DNA of 64,000 nucleotides, from NCBI RefSeq assembly GCF_002734285.1, contig NZ_NSEA01000013.1, positions 99,601-163,600 of the forward strand, in the 5' to 3' direction. The notes under the pieces were generated by a model, which ran no database searches, was not told the DNA's origin, and saw only the letters and a program-made list of their open reading frames with translations. The position numbers and the translations under genes were made by a program. Below, piece after piece: positions 1 through 9,299 of the stretch. Numbering within the stretch: position 1 is the first letter of the stretch; every line of letters begins with the position of its first letter. The stretch is from Fredinandcohnia onubensis. GTDB taxonomy: Bacteria > Bacillota > Bacilli > Bacillales > Bacillaceae_L.

Positions 1-439
1 CATGGAGAAGTCCCTGGACAATGCCTACCTTTTTCTTGTTTCCAAGCGATAAATCATCAATTTTACGATTAAGGTCGAGCTCCATAATATCAGCCAACTC
101 TTTGATTCTCTTGGAGCAATCTTTTTTATAAAAGCTTGCCGAATACTTAAGCAGGTCTTTCACTTTCATATTGTCATAATAAAAGACTTCTGATGGTAGA
201 TAACCGATTTCCTTTTTAACTTCAGACGAGAATTGAACAGTATCTTTCCCGAAGATTTTTGCACTTCCACTTGTCGGGTAGATGAGTGACAGCATGGTTC
301 GAATTGTTGTGGACTTTCCAGCACCATTCGGCCCAATAAATCCGAAGATCTCCCCTTCTTCCACATGAAAGCTAATATCTTCAATCCCCCGCGCCTTTCC
401 ATACATCTTTGTTAGGTTTTGAATTTCAATGACATTCAT
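1..439 (-). CDS. ABC transporter ATP-binding protein (N-terminal part, runs off window)
   Basis: ATPase subunit of an ABC exporter or ABC-2 type system; it would power transport at the inner face of the membrane. Only the first 146 codons lie in the window. The Walker A motif GPNGAGKST is at residues 36-44, and a diverged signature motif (LSLGN in place of LSGGQ) is at about 130-134. The ATG at 439 is chosen because GGGAGGT lies just upstream. The downstream remainder, including Walker B, and any permease partner are outside the window, so the substrate is unknown. Confidence 0.9.
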   Translation of the reverse strand, partial: MNVIEIQNLTKMYGKARGIEDISFHVEEGEIFGFIGPNGAGKSTTIRTMLSLIYPTSGSAKIFGKDTVQFSSEVKKEIGYLPSEVFYYDNMKVKDLLKYSASFYKKDCSKRIKELADIMELDLNRKIDDLSLGNKKKVGIVQGLLH

Positions 440-591
440 TTTTCTAGACCTCCCATAATCTGTGTCGTATGTATATTTCTATTATATCTTGCAATATACC
501 CTTATCATTGTTAAGTTTGTAAATTTCAGCGATTAATAATGAAAATATCAAAAAAAATGCCCCAAAGACTATCTTTGAGACATAGAGATTC

Positions 592-1128
592 CTAACCAAA
601 CAATATATCGATTTCCTTTTTAAGCTCTTCTAATAATGGAAAAGTTGAGGTATGGCCTAGGCTTTCGGCTACATTCCGGTAATACCACTCTTGTTTTTCC
701 TTGCCACGGCTAAATCTGCGCCAAACTTGATCACCTTGCTCCTCATAATCTCGGATGATTGACCTGATATTATGCAACTTATCTGCACATACGACTGTTC
801 GGTTATCTTCTGAGGCCGCCCTTAGAAACGAAATCGTATGTTCTTTCCTTGCTTCCCACGGCAGAGATTTATCCGGTTCTGAACAACCGTCAACAAGTTC
901 TGCTACCTCATCACCAAAGCCATCTCTAATATCCGTTAGAGTTAACTCGGTATCCTCCACTGTATCGTGTAATATTCCTGCAGCTACTAGTTCCGTGCGT
1001 GCATTAATCTTCATTAAAATAAGGCCTACCCCAAGTGGATGCGTAATATATGGAATATTCGTTAGTTTACGATACTGCCCGTCATGTGCTTTACTCGCAA
1101 CAATAATTGCTTTCTCAATCATGTCCAT
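592..1128 (-). CDS. HD-domain phosphohydrolase, small (p)ppGpp hydrolase-like
   Basis: A 178-residue single-domain HD protein. The metal-binding set is visible: H30, the H54-D55 pair within HDTVEDT, and D116 within ADKLHN. This spacing and the HDTVEDT signature match the hydrolase half of RelA/SpoT enzymes and the stand-alone MESH1-type hydrolases. By family it would cleave the 3'-pyrophosphate of (p)ppGpp or a similar nucleotide in the cytosol. No synthetase domain is present. The ATG follows GGAGGAG. It is monocistronic; the preceding 230 bases hold a dispersed repeat and a terminator of the next operon. Family assignment is firm, the true substrate is inferred. Confidence 0.8.
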   Translation of the reverse strand: MDMIEKAIIVASKAHDGQYRKLTNIPYITHPLGVGLILMKINARTELVAAGILHDTVEDTELTLTDIRDGFGDEVAELVDGCSEPDKSLPWEARKEHTISFLRAASEDNRTVVCADKLHNIRSIIRDYEEQGDQVWRRFSRGKEKQEWYYRNVAESLGHTSTFPLLEELKKEIDILFG

Positions 1129-1145
1129 GGTGTTGATCTCCTCCT

Positions 1146-1322
1146 ATCAAATGCGCCTTGGCGTATTTGCGCCCGATTTTTAGGCCCACAGGAAGTGGGT
1201 CATAAAGACGTTGCCACAGGACGTGGCGTTCTTAGTCTTTGAACTTACTGCTCGAAAAATTACCTTTGAAAAATCGTGGCATCCGCCGGAGGCTTTAACT
1301 TTATTCATCGGAATAAAGTTAA
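1146..1322 (+). repeat. Dispersed intergenic repeat, copy 1 (CGCCTTGRCG family)
   Basis: It starts with the hairpin-forming AAATGCGCCTTGGCGTATTT and ends with the inverted repeat TTAACTTTATTC / GAATAAAGTTAA (1295-1306 and 1311-1322). In between lie GCTCGAAAAATTACC and GGCATCCGCCGGAGGC. The same blocks in the same order recur at 36259-36431. This copy alone has a central insert with two small hairpins (GCCCAC/GTGGG and GCCAC/GTGGC). No coding potential is seen. Confidence 0.7.
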
Positions 1323-1350
1323 AATAACCTGACACAAAATGATGCCAGGT
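1321..1350 (-). terminator. Intrinsic terminator of the amino acid ABC operon
   Basis: On the minus strand ACCTG pairs with CAGGT and is followed by TTATTTT. It lies 9 bases past the stop of the ATPase gene. Confidence 0.6.
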
Positions 1351-1358
1351 ATCCTCAA

Positions 1359-2081
1359 TTACAGTACTTTACTCAAAAATGCTTTCGTACGGTCATGTTG
1401 TGGATTTTCAAATAATTCCTTTGGTTTATTCTCCTCAACAATATAGCCACTATCCATGAAAAGAACCCGGTCACCAACTTCACGAGCGAAGCCCATTTCA
1501 TGGGTCACGACCACCATTGTCATTCCTTCTCGTGCCAGTTGCTTCATAACCTCTAACACTTCTCCAACCATTTCAGGGTCAAGCGCAGAAGTTGGTTCAT
1601 CAAAAAGCATGATTCTAGGTTCCATGGCTAGTGCTCTCGCAATCGCAACACGCTGTTTTTGACCACCAGACAATGAATCCGGATAAGCGTCTGCTTTCTC
1701 TTCAAGACCAACCTTTTTCAATAACTCCATCCCTTTATTATACGCTTTTTCATTCGAAACCTTCTTTACTTTCAATGGGGAAAGCATAATATTCTCCATG
1801 ACGGTTTTGTGAGGAAATAAGTTAAACTGCTGGAATACCATCCCGACATCTGTTCTAATTGAATTGATATTTGTTTTCTTATCAGTAATATCGACACCCT
1901 CTATAAAAACATGCCCTTCATCTATGGTCTCTAATAAATTAATGCAACGTAAGAAGGTTGATTTCCCCGAACCCGACGGGCCAATGACTACCACAACCTC
2001 CTGGGGCTGAATATCAACTGAGATTCCTTTTAACACTTCATTCTTCCCAAAGGATTTTTTTATATTGTCTACTTTGATCAT
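1359..2081 (-). CDS. Polar amino acid ABC transporter, ATP-binding subunit
   Basis: A 240-residue ATPase of the GlnQ/ArtR type that energises amino acid import at the membrane. Walker [10 protein letters not shown] is at 34-42, the signature LSGGQ at 137-141, Walker B with [10 protein letters not shown] at about 159-168, and the switch histidine in VVVTHEM. The length matches the family (about 240). It is the last gene of a three-gene operon and its ATG overlaps the permease stop by 4 bases, which suggests translational coupling. The specific amino acid cannot be read from the sequence. Confidence 0.95.
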   Translation of the reverse strand: MIKVDNIKKSFGKNEVLKGISVDIQPQEVVVVIGPSGSGKSTFLRCINLLETIDEGHVFIEGVDITDKKTNINSIRTDVGMVFQQFNLFPHKTVMENIMLSPLKVKKVSNEKAYNKGMELLKKVGLEEKADAYPDSLSGGQKQRVAIARALAMEPRIMLFDEPTSALDPEMVGEVLEVMKQLAREGMTMVVVTHEMGFAREVGDRVLFMDSGYIVEENKPKELFENPQHDRTKAFLSKVL

Positions 2082-2734
2082 TCTGTTTTCAACCTCTTTT
2101 CAAGATAGTTTAGTAGGATTGTCAATGAAAGTGTTAAAATCAAATAAATGAAGGCGGCAGTTAAATATGGTTCCCACACACGCGCATATTGGCCTGTCAT
2201 CATGCGGCCCCAGTGCATTAATTCAGGTGTTGCCACTACCGAAAGAAGGGACGAATCTTTTATTAGAATAACAAATTCATTTCCTAATGGAGGGATCATT
2301 CGTTTAAATGCTTGAGGGATAATGACGTATCTCATTGCTTGAGCATGAGTCATTCCCAACGAGCGAGCGGCTTCCATTTGCCCACGGTCAAGGGATTGGA
2401 TACCTGCTCTAAAAATCTCTGCTATGTAGGCTGATGCATTTAATGTAAGTGCAATAACACCTGCAACAATTCCGTTTGTTCCACCTAAAAATAGAGGAAC
2501 AACCCCAAAGTGAACTAAAAAGATTTGGACGAGTAGTGGTGTCCCGCGGAAGAAAGTTACGTAAAACATAAATGGAAGAGCAATCCATTTATTACGAATC
2601 ATTTTTCCAAGGCCAATAAATAGACCTAGGATTGTCCCAAGTAAGATTCCGGCGATCGATAAGCCGATGGTTAATAAGGCTCCTTTCCCAAAATAGGGAA
2701 GATAATCTATGATTATATCAAACCTAAAATCCAT
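2078..2734 (-). CDS. Polar amino acid ABC transporter, permease subunit
   Basis: A 218-residue permease of the HisMQ/GlnP family with about five membrane helices. It contains the EAA-type cytoplasmic loop (residues around [22 protein letters not shown]) that docks on the ATPase. Only one permease is encoded, so it probably acts as a homodimer. It lies between the binding protein and the ATPase and overlaps the latter by 4 bases. The start is the ATG after GGGGG at 2734. Confidence 0.94.
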   Translation of the reverse strand: MDFRFDIIIDYLPYFGKGALLTIGLSIAGILLGTILGLFIGLGKMIRNKWIALPFMFYVTFFRGTPLLVQIFLVHFGVVPLFLGGTNGIVAGVIALTLNASAYIAEIFRAGIQSLDRGQMEAARSLGMTHAQAMRYVIIPQAFKRMIPPLGNEFVILIKDSSLLSVVATPELMHWGRMMTGQYARVWEPYLTAAFIYLILTLSLTILLNYLEKRLKTE

Positions 2735-2756
2735 GGTGTGTCCCCCTTTTTATAAG

Positions 2757-2795
2757 CCAAAAATTGCGTAACACATTGAAGTCGTTACGCAATTT
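2757..2795 (-). terminator. Intercistronic hairpin between binding protein and permease
   Basis: A perfect 12-bp stem, GTTACGCAATTT with AAATTGCGTAAC, is followed on the minus strand by a short T run. In binding-protein operons such a hairpin usually allows partial read-through, so the binding protein is made in excess. That role is inferred. Confidence 0.7.
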
Positions 2796-2804
2796 TTCGT
2801 TCGT

Positions 2805-3638
2805 TTATTTCGAAGCTTCTTGTTCTGCCTTTAATGCTTCTAAATCTGGCTCTGCTCCAAACCATTCTTTATAAATTTCTGTGTATTTTCCGCTTTCAAT
2901 TATGGCTTCAATTGCTTTATCCAAATCAGCTTTTAAGTCGTCACTACCTTTAGGGAACATCATGCCGTAGAACTCAGCATCAAATGTGTCTTTGTCTCCA
3001 ACAACCTTTAGCTTTTTGTCTGGATTTTGTGCTGCGTAGTATTCAATAACACCATTATCCGCTACAACCGCATCCGCTCCACCGCTTTCAAGCTCCAGAA
3101 TGGCTAAGTTATTATTTTCAAATGCTTTAATATCAGGATGCTTTTCACCAAGTACTTTTTCGACCGCGAAATGTCCAGTGGTCGATGCTTGAACCGCTAC
3201 CTTTTTTCCTTTCAAATCATCAGCAGTTTGAATATCGCTATCTTCAGGGATCATAATTTTATTAGTTGATAGGAAAAATGGAATCGTAAATAGATACTCC
3301 TTCTCACGGTCTTCGGTAATCGAAATCGACGATATCGCCATATCATAAGACCCTTTATTTAATTCAACAAAAATTGGATCCCAACCCGTATGTTTAATAT
3401 CTAGTTCGTAGCCTGCCTCCTCAGCTACAGCATTAAGAACATCAATTTCGAAACCAACAATTTTGTCACCTTCCATAAACTCGAATGGTGCATATGCCGC
3501 ATCTGTCATAACCTTAAGTGTCTTTTTCCCTGATTCTTCTCCCTCTTTTTCTCCGCCTGTCCCACTCGTATCGCTAGTTCCACAGGCTGCCAAGAAGAGA
3601 AATACAAGCATGATTGAAAAAACCGTTATTTTCTTCAC
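2805..3638 (-). CDS. Amino acid ABC transporter substrate-binding lipoprotein
   Basis: Extracytoplasmic solute-binding protein of family 3 (SBP_bac_3). The signal peptide ends in a lipobox (FLFLAAC), so the protein is expected to be lipid-anchored on the outer face of the membrane. The mature part begins with a low-complexity Gly/Glu/Ser linker and then the typical start of lobe 1 (TDAAYAPFEF). It captures a polar amino acid and hands it to the permease downstream. A GTG at 3638 is chosen because AAAGGGGT ends 7 bases upstream; a GTG at 3656 is in frame but overlaps that RBS. It is the first gene of the operon. Confidence 0.93.
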   Translation of the reverse strand: MKKITVFSIMLVFLFLAACGTSDTSGTGGEKEGEESGKKTLKVMTDAAYAPFEFMEGDKIVGFEIDVLNAVAEEAGYELDIKHTGWDPIFVELNKGSYDMAISSISITEDREKEYLFTIPFFLSTNKIMIPEDSDIQTADDLKGKKVAVQASTTGHFAVEKVLGEKHPDIKAFENNNLAILELESGGADAVVADNGVIEYYAAQNPDKKLKVVGDKDTFDAEFYGMMFPKGSDDLKADLDKAIEAIIESGKYTEIYKEWFGAEPDLEALKAEQEASK

Positions 3639-3881
3639 GTATGTAACCCCTTTCACTTTTTATAAAATTTAAAATAGTTAACTTTTTTCCTATAATATCA
3701 CAATGATAGTCTAAAAGAAATATAGAATTGATTTTCCCCCTTTGATGAATGCCTATCGTTACATTTTATGAACCATATATAGAACTATAGAACTAACTAA
3801 ACGACAAATCGGGTGGTGACAGGAACTGGAATTTCGAATATATTTAGAATAGTAGCTATTTTCGAAAAGGAAGGTGTATTT

Positions 3882-4799
3882 GTGGGGGTTGTGAAAGAAT
3901 TCGGAAAGATTTTAGCCATTTATTTATGTGTATTTCTATGTGTGATATTATTTGTACTTTTCCCTCGCGAACCTAGTATTGATTTTTCCGGTAAGGCAAT
4001 GACTGTTGAGTATTCCTATCATTTTAATTTGAAAGAATATGCAACTAGTGTAGGCGCATTTTTAAAAGATGTTTATGAGAATAAAAGTCTTGGAGGAACT
4101 AAATTTGCCTCCCTCTCAGCCGAAGATGAAATTGCGAAGTTTTTTCCGAGAAGTCTTAAAATCATTTTGATTGGGTTCATTCTTAGTGTCGTATTCGGAA
4201 TAGTAAAAGGAATCCTTGACTATCGATGGACAAATTCGAAAAAGAGCTTTTTAGGAAGTGGTGCCACCTGGTTCCTCTCAGGAGTTCCTGACTTTTTTAT
4301 TATCATTTGTTTAAGCTATTTTCTACTATTATATGTACCGGATTTTAGCATCATGGGAACGGAAGCCTGGTGGAAGTTCATCGCACCTAGTATTCTGGTA
4401 TCGATTGCGCCAATGCTTTATGTAGCAAGAATTACGTCGGTTTCACTTCTTACTCAAGACCGCGAACCCTACATTCAAGTGGCATTTGCTAAGGGATTCA
4501 CAAAAAATAAAGTGTTGCTCAATCATATGATGAGATCGTGCTTAATTACGGTTTCCAGCCATTTACAATCAATAATGGTATTTGTTCTATCAAACTTATT
4601 GGTTGTCGAATATTTACTAGGTTACCAAGGAGCTGCCTATCGGTTATTTTCGGCAATTGGCTATACCAACTTTATCCCACCAGGTGGCGGTGCCGATGAA
4701 CGTGGTCTAATCATTGGAATTTGTATTAGCTTTCTAATACTTGTAATGGTGGCTCATATGATAAGCCAAGTACTCAAAATGAGATTAGATCCAAAATAG
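3882..4799 (+). CDS. ABC transporter permease, DppB/OppB-like, diverged
   Basis: A membrane protein of about 305 residues with an N-terminal helix, a long external segment (about residues 30-90) and then four to five helices, as in peptide and nickel permeases of the DppB/OppB type. The EAA-like loop is weak but recognisable around AFAKGFTKNKVLLNHMMRS. GTG at 3882 is preferred because AAGGAAGGTG lies just upstream; longer in-frame starts have no RBS. It forms an operon with the next permease. No binding protein or ATPase gene is adjacent, so the substrate is unknown. Confidence 0.8.
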   Translation: MGVVKEFGKILAIYLCVFLCVILFVLFPREPSIDFSGKAMTVEYSYHFNLKEYATSVGAFLKDVYENKSLGGTKFASLSAEDEIAKFFPRSLKIILIGFILSVVFGIVKGILDYRWTNSKKSFLGSGATWFLSGVPDFFIIICLSYFLLLYVPDFSIMGTEAWWKFIAPSILVSIAPMLYVARITSVSLLTQDREPYIQVAFAKGFTKNKVLLNHMMRSCLITVSSHLQSIMVFVLSNLLVVEYLLGYQGAAYRLFSAIGYTNFIPPGGGADERGLIIGICISFLILVMVAHMISQVLKMRLDPK

Positions 4800-4808
4800 G
4801 GGTGTTTT

Positions 4809-5708
4809 ATGTTAAATCGAAATTGGTTTTTAATCACTGGCATATTTATGTTAAGTATCCTTCTTCTCATAACCTTTGTGGGTCCACATATACCGTATGT
4901 TAAAGAAGGAATTGAAGAGGGCAGAATTCGTTTTTTAGACGGTGGCAAAGGATTGCTTAAAGCACCTTTTTCACCAGGGCAACAACCTCCATTTGGCTCT
5001 GACCACGAGGGTAGAGATTTATTAAGTGTGATCATCGTTGGTGCGAAAGATACACTAAAAATCATCTTAGGAATAGTAGTTATTCGCTATTGTTTAGCCA
5101 TCCCTCTTGGGTTACTAGCAACACGTAAAAATAATCCGTTCTCCTGGATTGTTACAACTTGGAACAATGTCTTTTCTAGTATTCCGATTATTTTTTCGGC
5201 ACTGCTCTTATTGGCAATTCCAGCCCTTGTTATGAATGAAAATCGCTTGTGGTGGTCGGTTTTACTTTTAGCATTAATTGAGGTTGGAAAGGTAAGTCAT
5301 ATCATCCGTGAGGAAACCCAAAGAATCGTAAGGAAACCGTATATAGAGGCTGGAATTACAGTCGGCATTTCCCCACTTCGACTAGCGTTAGGAAACATTT
5401 TACCCAATACATATCCTGCAATTATGGTAAATTTTTTTATTGATATCGGAAGAACCTGTCTTTTAATCGCACAGTTAGGTATTTTTGGTGTGTTTCTTTC
5501 ACAAGTGTTTGTTCAAACCAATTATGGTGTAGGAGAAATGATTAATACTAGTCTTAACTGGCCAACGTTACTTGGACAAGCTAGAAAAGACATGATTAGC
5601 TCGATTTGGATTCCATTTTGGACTTGTGTCGCAATCTCCTTTACCATGTTTACTTTTACCATTCTAGGGGAAGGCTTGAGAAGGTATTTTGATCGAAAAA
5701 CAACCTAA
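4809..5708 (+). CDS. ABC transporter permease, DppC/OppC-like
   Basis: A 299-residue permease. It has the DppC hallmark PPFGSDHEGRDLLS after the first helix and the periplasmic segment, then five hydrophobic helices with the docking loop around YIEAGITVGISPLRLALGNILPN. It starts at the ATG 9 bases after the partner permease, preceded by AGGGGTG. It would form the heterodimeric channel with that partner. The ATPases must come from elsewhere in the genome, or the system is not functional. Confidence 0.85.
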   Translation: MLNRNWFLITGIFMLSILLLITFVGPHIPYVKEGIEEGRIRFLDGGKGLLKAPFSPGQQPPFGSDHEGRDLLSVIIVGAKDTLKIILGIVVIRYCLAIPLGLLATRKNNPFSWIVTTWNNVFSSIPIIFSALLLLAIPALVMNENRLWWSVLLLALIEVGKVSHIIREETQRIVRKPYIEAGITVGISPLRLALGNILPNTYPAIMVNFFIDIGRTCLLIAQLGIFGVFLSQVFVQTNYGVGEMINTSLNWPTLLGQARKDMISSIWIPFWTCVAISFTMFTFTILGEGLRRYFDRKTT

Positions 5709-5787
5709 GTTGTCAATATTCCTTGTTAAAGTGTATAGTTATGATGGGAAATATTATTGAAAACTGTAAGTTGAAAGGAGCTTGTTA

Positions 5788-6129
5788 ATGACTACACCAA
5801 ATAATGAATTACCAGCTAAAACATGTACCATTGAGCGTCTTGTGACAATGGATTCAGATGTAAAAAAAGTATTAGAAGGTAAAAAAACAGCTACACGCAG
5901 AAATGGTCGATATGCAGATGTTGGAGAAATCATGACTCTTGAGGGTCAACAATATAAAATTGACCGTGTATATGAACAATCCCTAGGTGAGTTGACAGAT
6001 GCGGATGCGAAAAGGGAAGGCTTTGATACCGTTGACGAATACAAAGAATCAATTCTTTCCTACCACCCTGGCATGCCTTGGCTCCCTCATATGAAAGTTT
6101 GGGTTCATGAGTTTAGTAAGGTCGACTAA
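5788..6129 (+). CDS. ASCH-domain protein
   Basis: A small cytosolic protein of 113 residues. The pattern of a lysine-rich first strand (KKVLEGKKTATRRNGRYADVGE) and the later YKIDRVYEQSLGEL and GFDTVDEYKESIL segments fits the ASCH domain, a PUA-like RNA-binding fold. The ATG after AAAGGAG is used. It stands alone between the permease pair and a bidirectional terminator. Role inferred from the family only: possible RNA binding or a nucleotide-related enzyme. Confidence 0.75.
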   Translation: MTTPNNELPAKTCTIERLVTMDSDVKKVLEGKKTATRRNGRYADVGEIMTLEGQQYKIDRVYEQSLGELTDADAKREGFDTVDEYKESILSYHPGMPWLPHMKVWVHEFSKVD

Positions 6130-6135
6130 AATAAG

Positions 6136-6171
6136 AAAACCCTTGTCATTAATAAGGTGGACAAGGGTTTT
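6136..6171. terminator. Bidirectional intrinsic terminator
   Basis: AAAACCCTTGTC pairs perfectly with GACAAGGGTTTT around a 12-base loop, with A and T runs on both sides. It serves the ASCH gene and the convergent DUF454 gene. Confidence 0.85.
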
Positions 6172-6173
6172 CT

Positions 6174-6602
6174 CTATTTATGACTTGTTTTTTCAAAGAG
6201 CGCCTGCTGCTGTAACGCATAATCTTCAGGTGCTACCGTTTTTATTTTCGTGATGAAATAATAGTATTTATAAATAACAACTGCGACCAAAAATAACTTT
6301 AACCCGATGCTGTCTAAAATAAAAAATGGAACTGCGATCATTGCATCTGCGGTTAACAAAATGGTCAACTTTTGTTTTAACGTCATTTCACGCCGCTTCA
6401 CAAAACCTTCTAAATGCTTTTTATAGATACTAGTCCCTTTAAACCACCGATCAAATTTTTCCGAACCTTTTACAAAAAAGAATGAGGCTAGTAGTAACAG
6501 GGGCGTAGTTGGGATGATGGGCAATACGATTCCTACTACCCCAAGGCCAAAGAAGATAAAACCTAAAACAATATATAAAAATTTCGTGATACTCTTCACC
6601 AT
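6174..6602 (-). CDS. DUF454 (YbaN-like) inner membrane protein
   Basis: A 142-residue membrane protein. Residues 5-45 hold the family hallmark GLGVVGIVLPIIPTTPLLLLASFFF, with its conserved LP-PTTP turn. A short polar segment follows (FDRWFKGTSIYKKHLEGF) and then two more helices. The ATG follows GAAAGGGG. Members of DUF454 are widespread and their function is not established. Confidence 0.88.
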   Translation of the reverse strand: MVKSITKFLYIVLGFIFFGLGVVGIVLPIIPTTPLLLLASFFFVKGSEKFDRWFKGTSIYKKHLEGFVKRREMTLKQKLTILLTADAMIAVPFFILDSIGLKLFLVAVVIYKYYYFITKIKTVAPEDYALQQQALFEKTSHK

Positions 6603-6781
6603 ATTGTCCCCTTTCTATGACTATAAGGACTTCTTTCCTATTATACCACGTATCTTTTACTGGAAAACAACTGTCACAAAATAGTAAGATTATGAATAGG
6701 GAGTTGTGAGGTACATCACTTACCTTTTTTATTATAGTGCTATCATAATAGTGGAATATGTTGTAAATGGGGGACCATAAA

Positions 6782-7237
6782 ATGGATGTTGTTTATCAAG
6801 CACTTGTTTTCATACATATTTTTTCAGCCATCCTTGGAATGGGACCTGGCTTTATTTTAACAACGGTTGTGAAGTCGGGAGATACGATGACAGAACTTAG
6901 ACATTCCTATGCAATTAGACATAGGCTACACATATTTGTTATGGTTGGTGGTATACTCCTGCTCGTTTCTGGACTTTTGATGGGCGCTATCAATCCTTAT
7001 CTCTTTACAATGGGCTGGTACGTGACAAGCTTATTGCTATTTCTTGTTGCGCTAGCGATGGGTCCCTTCGCCCTGACACCTAAATCAAAGCCAGTAAAAG
7101 CTCTATTAGAATCACATCAAGGTGAAGACATTCCTGCCGAATACTATCCTTTGGCAAAAGCTCTTTTTCGAGTAGAACATATCGAGAATACACTCTTTTT
7201 GATCATCATTGCATTAATGATTTTAAAGCCTTTTTAA
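6782..7237 (+). CDS. DUF2269-like integral membrane protein
   Basis: A 151-residue protein with four predicted helices. The first helix holds IHIFSAILGMGPGFIL and the second HIFVMVGGILLLVSGLLMG, a layout typical of the DUF2269 group. Conserved histidines (H13 and H43 or so) sit near the membrane faces and could bind a cofactor; this is speculation. The ATG at 6782 is chosen because GGGGGA precedes it; an ATG at 6767 lies too far upstream. It is a single gene. Confidence 0.7.
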   Translation: MDVVYQALVFIHIFSAILGMGPGFILTTVVKSGDTMTELRHSYAIRHRLHIFVMVGGILLLVSGLLMGAINPYLFTMGWYVTSLLLFLVALAMGPFALTPKSKPVKALLESHQGEDIPAEYYPLAKALFRVEHIENTLFLIIIALMILKPF

Positions 7238-7250
7238 TGATATATTTTAC

Positions 7251-7281
7251 AAAATCCCCATCATTCATTGGTGGGGATTTT
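7251..7281. terminator. Bidirectional terminator between convergent genes
   Basis: AAAATCCCC and GGGGATTTT form the stem. It overlaps the last codons of the minus-strand gene ending at 7265. Confidence 0.75.
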
Positions 7282-7543
7282 CTTCGAGAGTTTGTTTCTT
7301 TTTGAATGGGAATGTGGCTCCTTGTGTAATCAGGCTTATTAATAGAACAACCCCAACAAGTAAGGATGCGATTATCCAAAAGTTAATGCCAAATCCAACG
7401 ACTTTGAATGCCCCCTCGTAATAATTCACGTCTGGACGGTTCATATTTGATGATATGATTGCAGCCGTAACATGTTTTGTGGCATACAAAAAAGCAGAAA
7501 CCGCGATGAAAAAGCACCCCACAAATGCCTTAACTTGTTTCAT
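7265..7543 (-). CDS. Small two-helix membrane protein, unknown function
   Basis: A protein of 92 residues with one helix near the N-terminus (AFVGCFFIAVSAFLYAT), a short external loop with NRPDVNYYEG, a second helix (FWIIASLLVGVVLLISLIT) and a basic then acidic tail (FKKKQTLEENPHQ). The ATG at 7543 is preferred since AGAGGGG lies just upstream; an ATG at 7585 has no RBS. I do not recognise a family. Confidence 0.65.
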   Translation of the reverse strand: MKQVKAFVGCFFIAVSAFLYATKHVTAAIISSNMNRPDVNYYEGAFKVVGFGINFWIIASLLVGVVLLISLITQGATFPFKKKQTLEENPHQ

Positions 7544-7643
7544 TCTACCCCTCTTCTCTATTTCACTTTTGGTTAATCGTACCATGATTACAGTTGGTAG
7601 GACATATTACTTTTTACCTATGTTCGATACAGGGTTTCTCACA

Positions 7644-7680
7644 AAAAAATGCCGCATAAAGAATTTCTTCTTTATACGGC
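7644..7680 (-). terminator. Intrinsic terminator of the CoA-transferase gene
   Basis: On the minus strand the stem GCCGTATAAAGAA / TTCTTTATGCGGC is followed by seven T residues. Confidence 0.85.
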
Positions 7681-7688
7681 TCTAATGT

Positions 7689-9200
7689 TTATGCTTCTAC
7701 TAATTCTTTTTCTAGCATGGTTCCTTTTTGTGCAAAGTTTGTATGCCATGAGAATGCTTTTTCTAATACATGTGGTGTTTGGCCACCTCTTGTTAGTGCT
7801 TCTTGGTAGTAATCACGAAGCTGTTGCTTATACATAGGGTGTGCACAGTTTTCAATAAGTAACTCTACACGTTCTCTTGGTGCAAGTCCTCGTAAGTCAG
7901 CGTATCCTTGCTCTGTTACGATGACATCAACATCATGCTCTGTGTGGTCCACATGTGAGACAAATGGAACGATACTTGAAATGTCGCCACCTTTTGCAAT
8001 TGATTTTGTAACGAAAATCGCTAGGCGTGCGTTTCGAGCAAAGTCACCAGAACCACCGATTCCGTTCATCATCTTTGTACCTAGCACATGGGTTGAATTG
8101 ACGTTTCCGTATATATCAAGTTCAAGTGCTGTGTTTATAGAAATAAGTCCGAGACGACGGATAATTTCAGGATGATTTGAAATCTCCTGTGGTCGCATAA
8201 TTAAACGATCACGATACTTGTCAAAGTTCCCAAACACTTTTTTCATCTTTTCTTCTGATAAAGTTATCGAACAGCAGGAAGCAAAGCTTACTTTGCCAGC
8301 ATCCATTAAGTCAAATACCGCATCCTGTAATACTTCAGAATAAACCTCTAAATCTGTGAAATCAGAATCAAGCATACCGTGCAATACCGCATTTGCCACA
8401 GATCCAATCCCAGATTGTAGTGGTGCAAGCTTCTCTGTTAAACGGCCAGCTTCAACTTCTTTTCGTAAAAAGGTTAAAAGATGCTGTGCCATTATTTCTG
8501 TTTCTTCATCTGGTGGTACGATTGTTGACGGAGAATCAGTTTGGTCTGTAAACACAATTCCCTTGATTTTTTCAACATCTACTTTGATTCCAGGCAAGCC
8601 AATTCGATCATCTGACTTTGTTAACGGAATAGGTTCTCTTTCGCCTTGCTTTCCTGGTGCATATAAATCATGAACTCCTTTAAGCTCTGTTGTTTGTGCA
8701 AGGTTGATTTCAACAATGATTGATTTAGCATGCTGTGCAAAAGTTAAAGAGTTCCCGATTGAAGTTGTAGGAATGATTAACCCATCACCATCAATTGATA
8801 TCGCTTCCAAAATTGCAACATCGACATCCATCACATTTGAACGAATTAATTCGGATGTATGAGATAAATGCTGATCCACAAATAAGAAGTCCCCATTGTT
8901 AATACCTTTTCTCATTGTTGGATCAGCTTGGAATGGTAAACGCTTACCTAAAATTCCTGCTTCAGCGAATAATTTATCAACATCAGAGCCTAATGATGCC
9001 CCTGTATATACGTTTACTTTTAGGCTTTCCGTTTCAGCACGTTTGACAAGCGCGAATGGTACCGCTTTCACATCACCGGCACGTGTAAAGCCACTAAGGC
9101 CTAATGTCATACCGTCCTGAATCCACTCCGCTGCTTCTTCCGGTGTTACAACACGGTCATGTAGACGGGTGTCCTTAATGCGATCAAGTTTATTAGTCAT
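7689..9200 (-). CDS. Acetyl-CoA hydrolase/transferase (succinate:acetate CoA-transferase type)
   Basis: A 503-residue cytosolic enzyme of the acetyl-CoA hydrolase/transferase family, at the usual length of about 500. The N-terminal domain has the segment GMTLGLSGFTRAGDVKAVP. The C-terminal domain has the stretch LGTKMMNGIGGSGDFARNA and the late VTEQGYADLRGL motif typical of the family. Members move CoA between acetyl-CoA and succinate or other acids through an enzyme glutamate. It is preceded by a LytTR regulator gene in the same orientation and ends at a strong terminator. A catabolic role in acetate or short-chain acid use is inferred. Confidence 0.92.
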   Translation of the reverse strand: MTNKLDRIKDTRLHDRVVTPEEAAEWIQDGMTLGLSGFTRAGDVKAVPFALVKRAETESLKVNVYTGASLGSDVDKLFAEAGILGKRLPFQADPTMRKGINNGDFLFVDQHLSHTSELIRSNVMDVDVAILEAISIDGDGLIIPTTSIGNSLTFAQHAKSIIVEINLAQTTELKGVHDLYAPGKQGEREPIPLTKSDDRIGLPGIKVDVEKIKGIVFTDQTDSPSTIVPPDEETEIMAQHLLTFLRKEVEAGRLTEKLAPLQSGIGSVANAVLHGMLDSDFTDLEVYSEVLQDAVFDLMDAGKVSFASCCSITLSEEKMKKVFGNFDKYRDRLIMRPQEISNHPEIIRRLGLISINTALELDIYGNVNSTHVLGTKMMNGIGGSGDFARNARLAIFVTKSIAKGGDISSIVPFVSHVDHTEHDVDVIVTEQGYADLRGLAPRERVELLIENCAHPMYKQQLRDYYQEALTRGGQTPHVLEKAFSWHTNFAQKGTMLEKELVEA

Positions 9201-9299
9201 ATTCTCCCATCCCCTTTATGAAATTGAATATTAAGATAATTTTACCTATATTCTCCACATGAAAAGGTATTTCTGGAGTAAAGAACATAAAAATTCGAT

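Noticed and set aside
166-402. 78-codon minus-strand frame at the window start
   Set aside because: It is an off-frame shadow of the ABC ATPase gene, whose correct frame (ATG at 439) shows Walker A and the signature motif.
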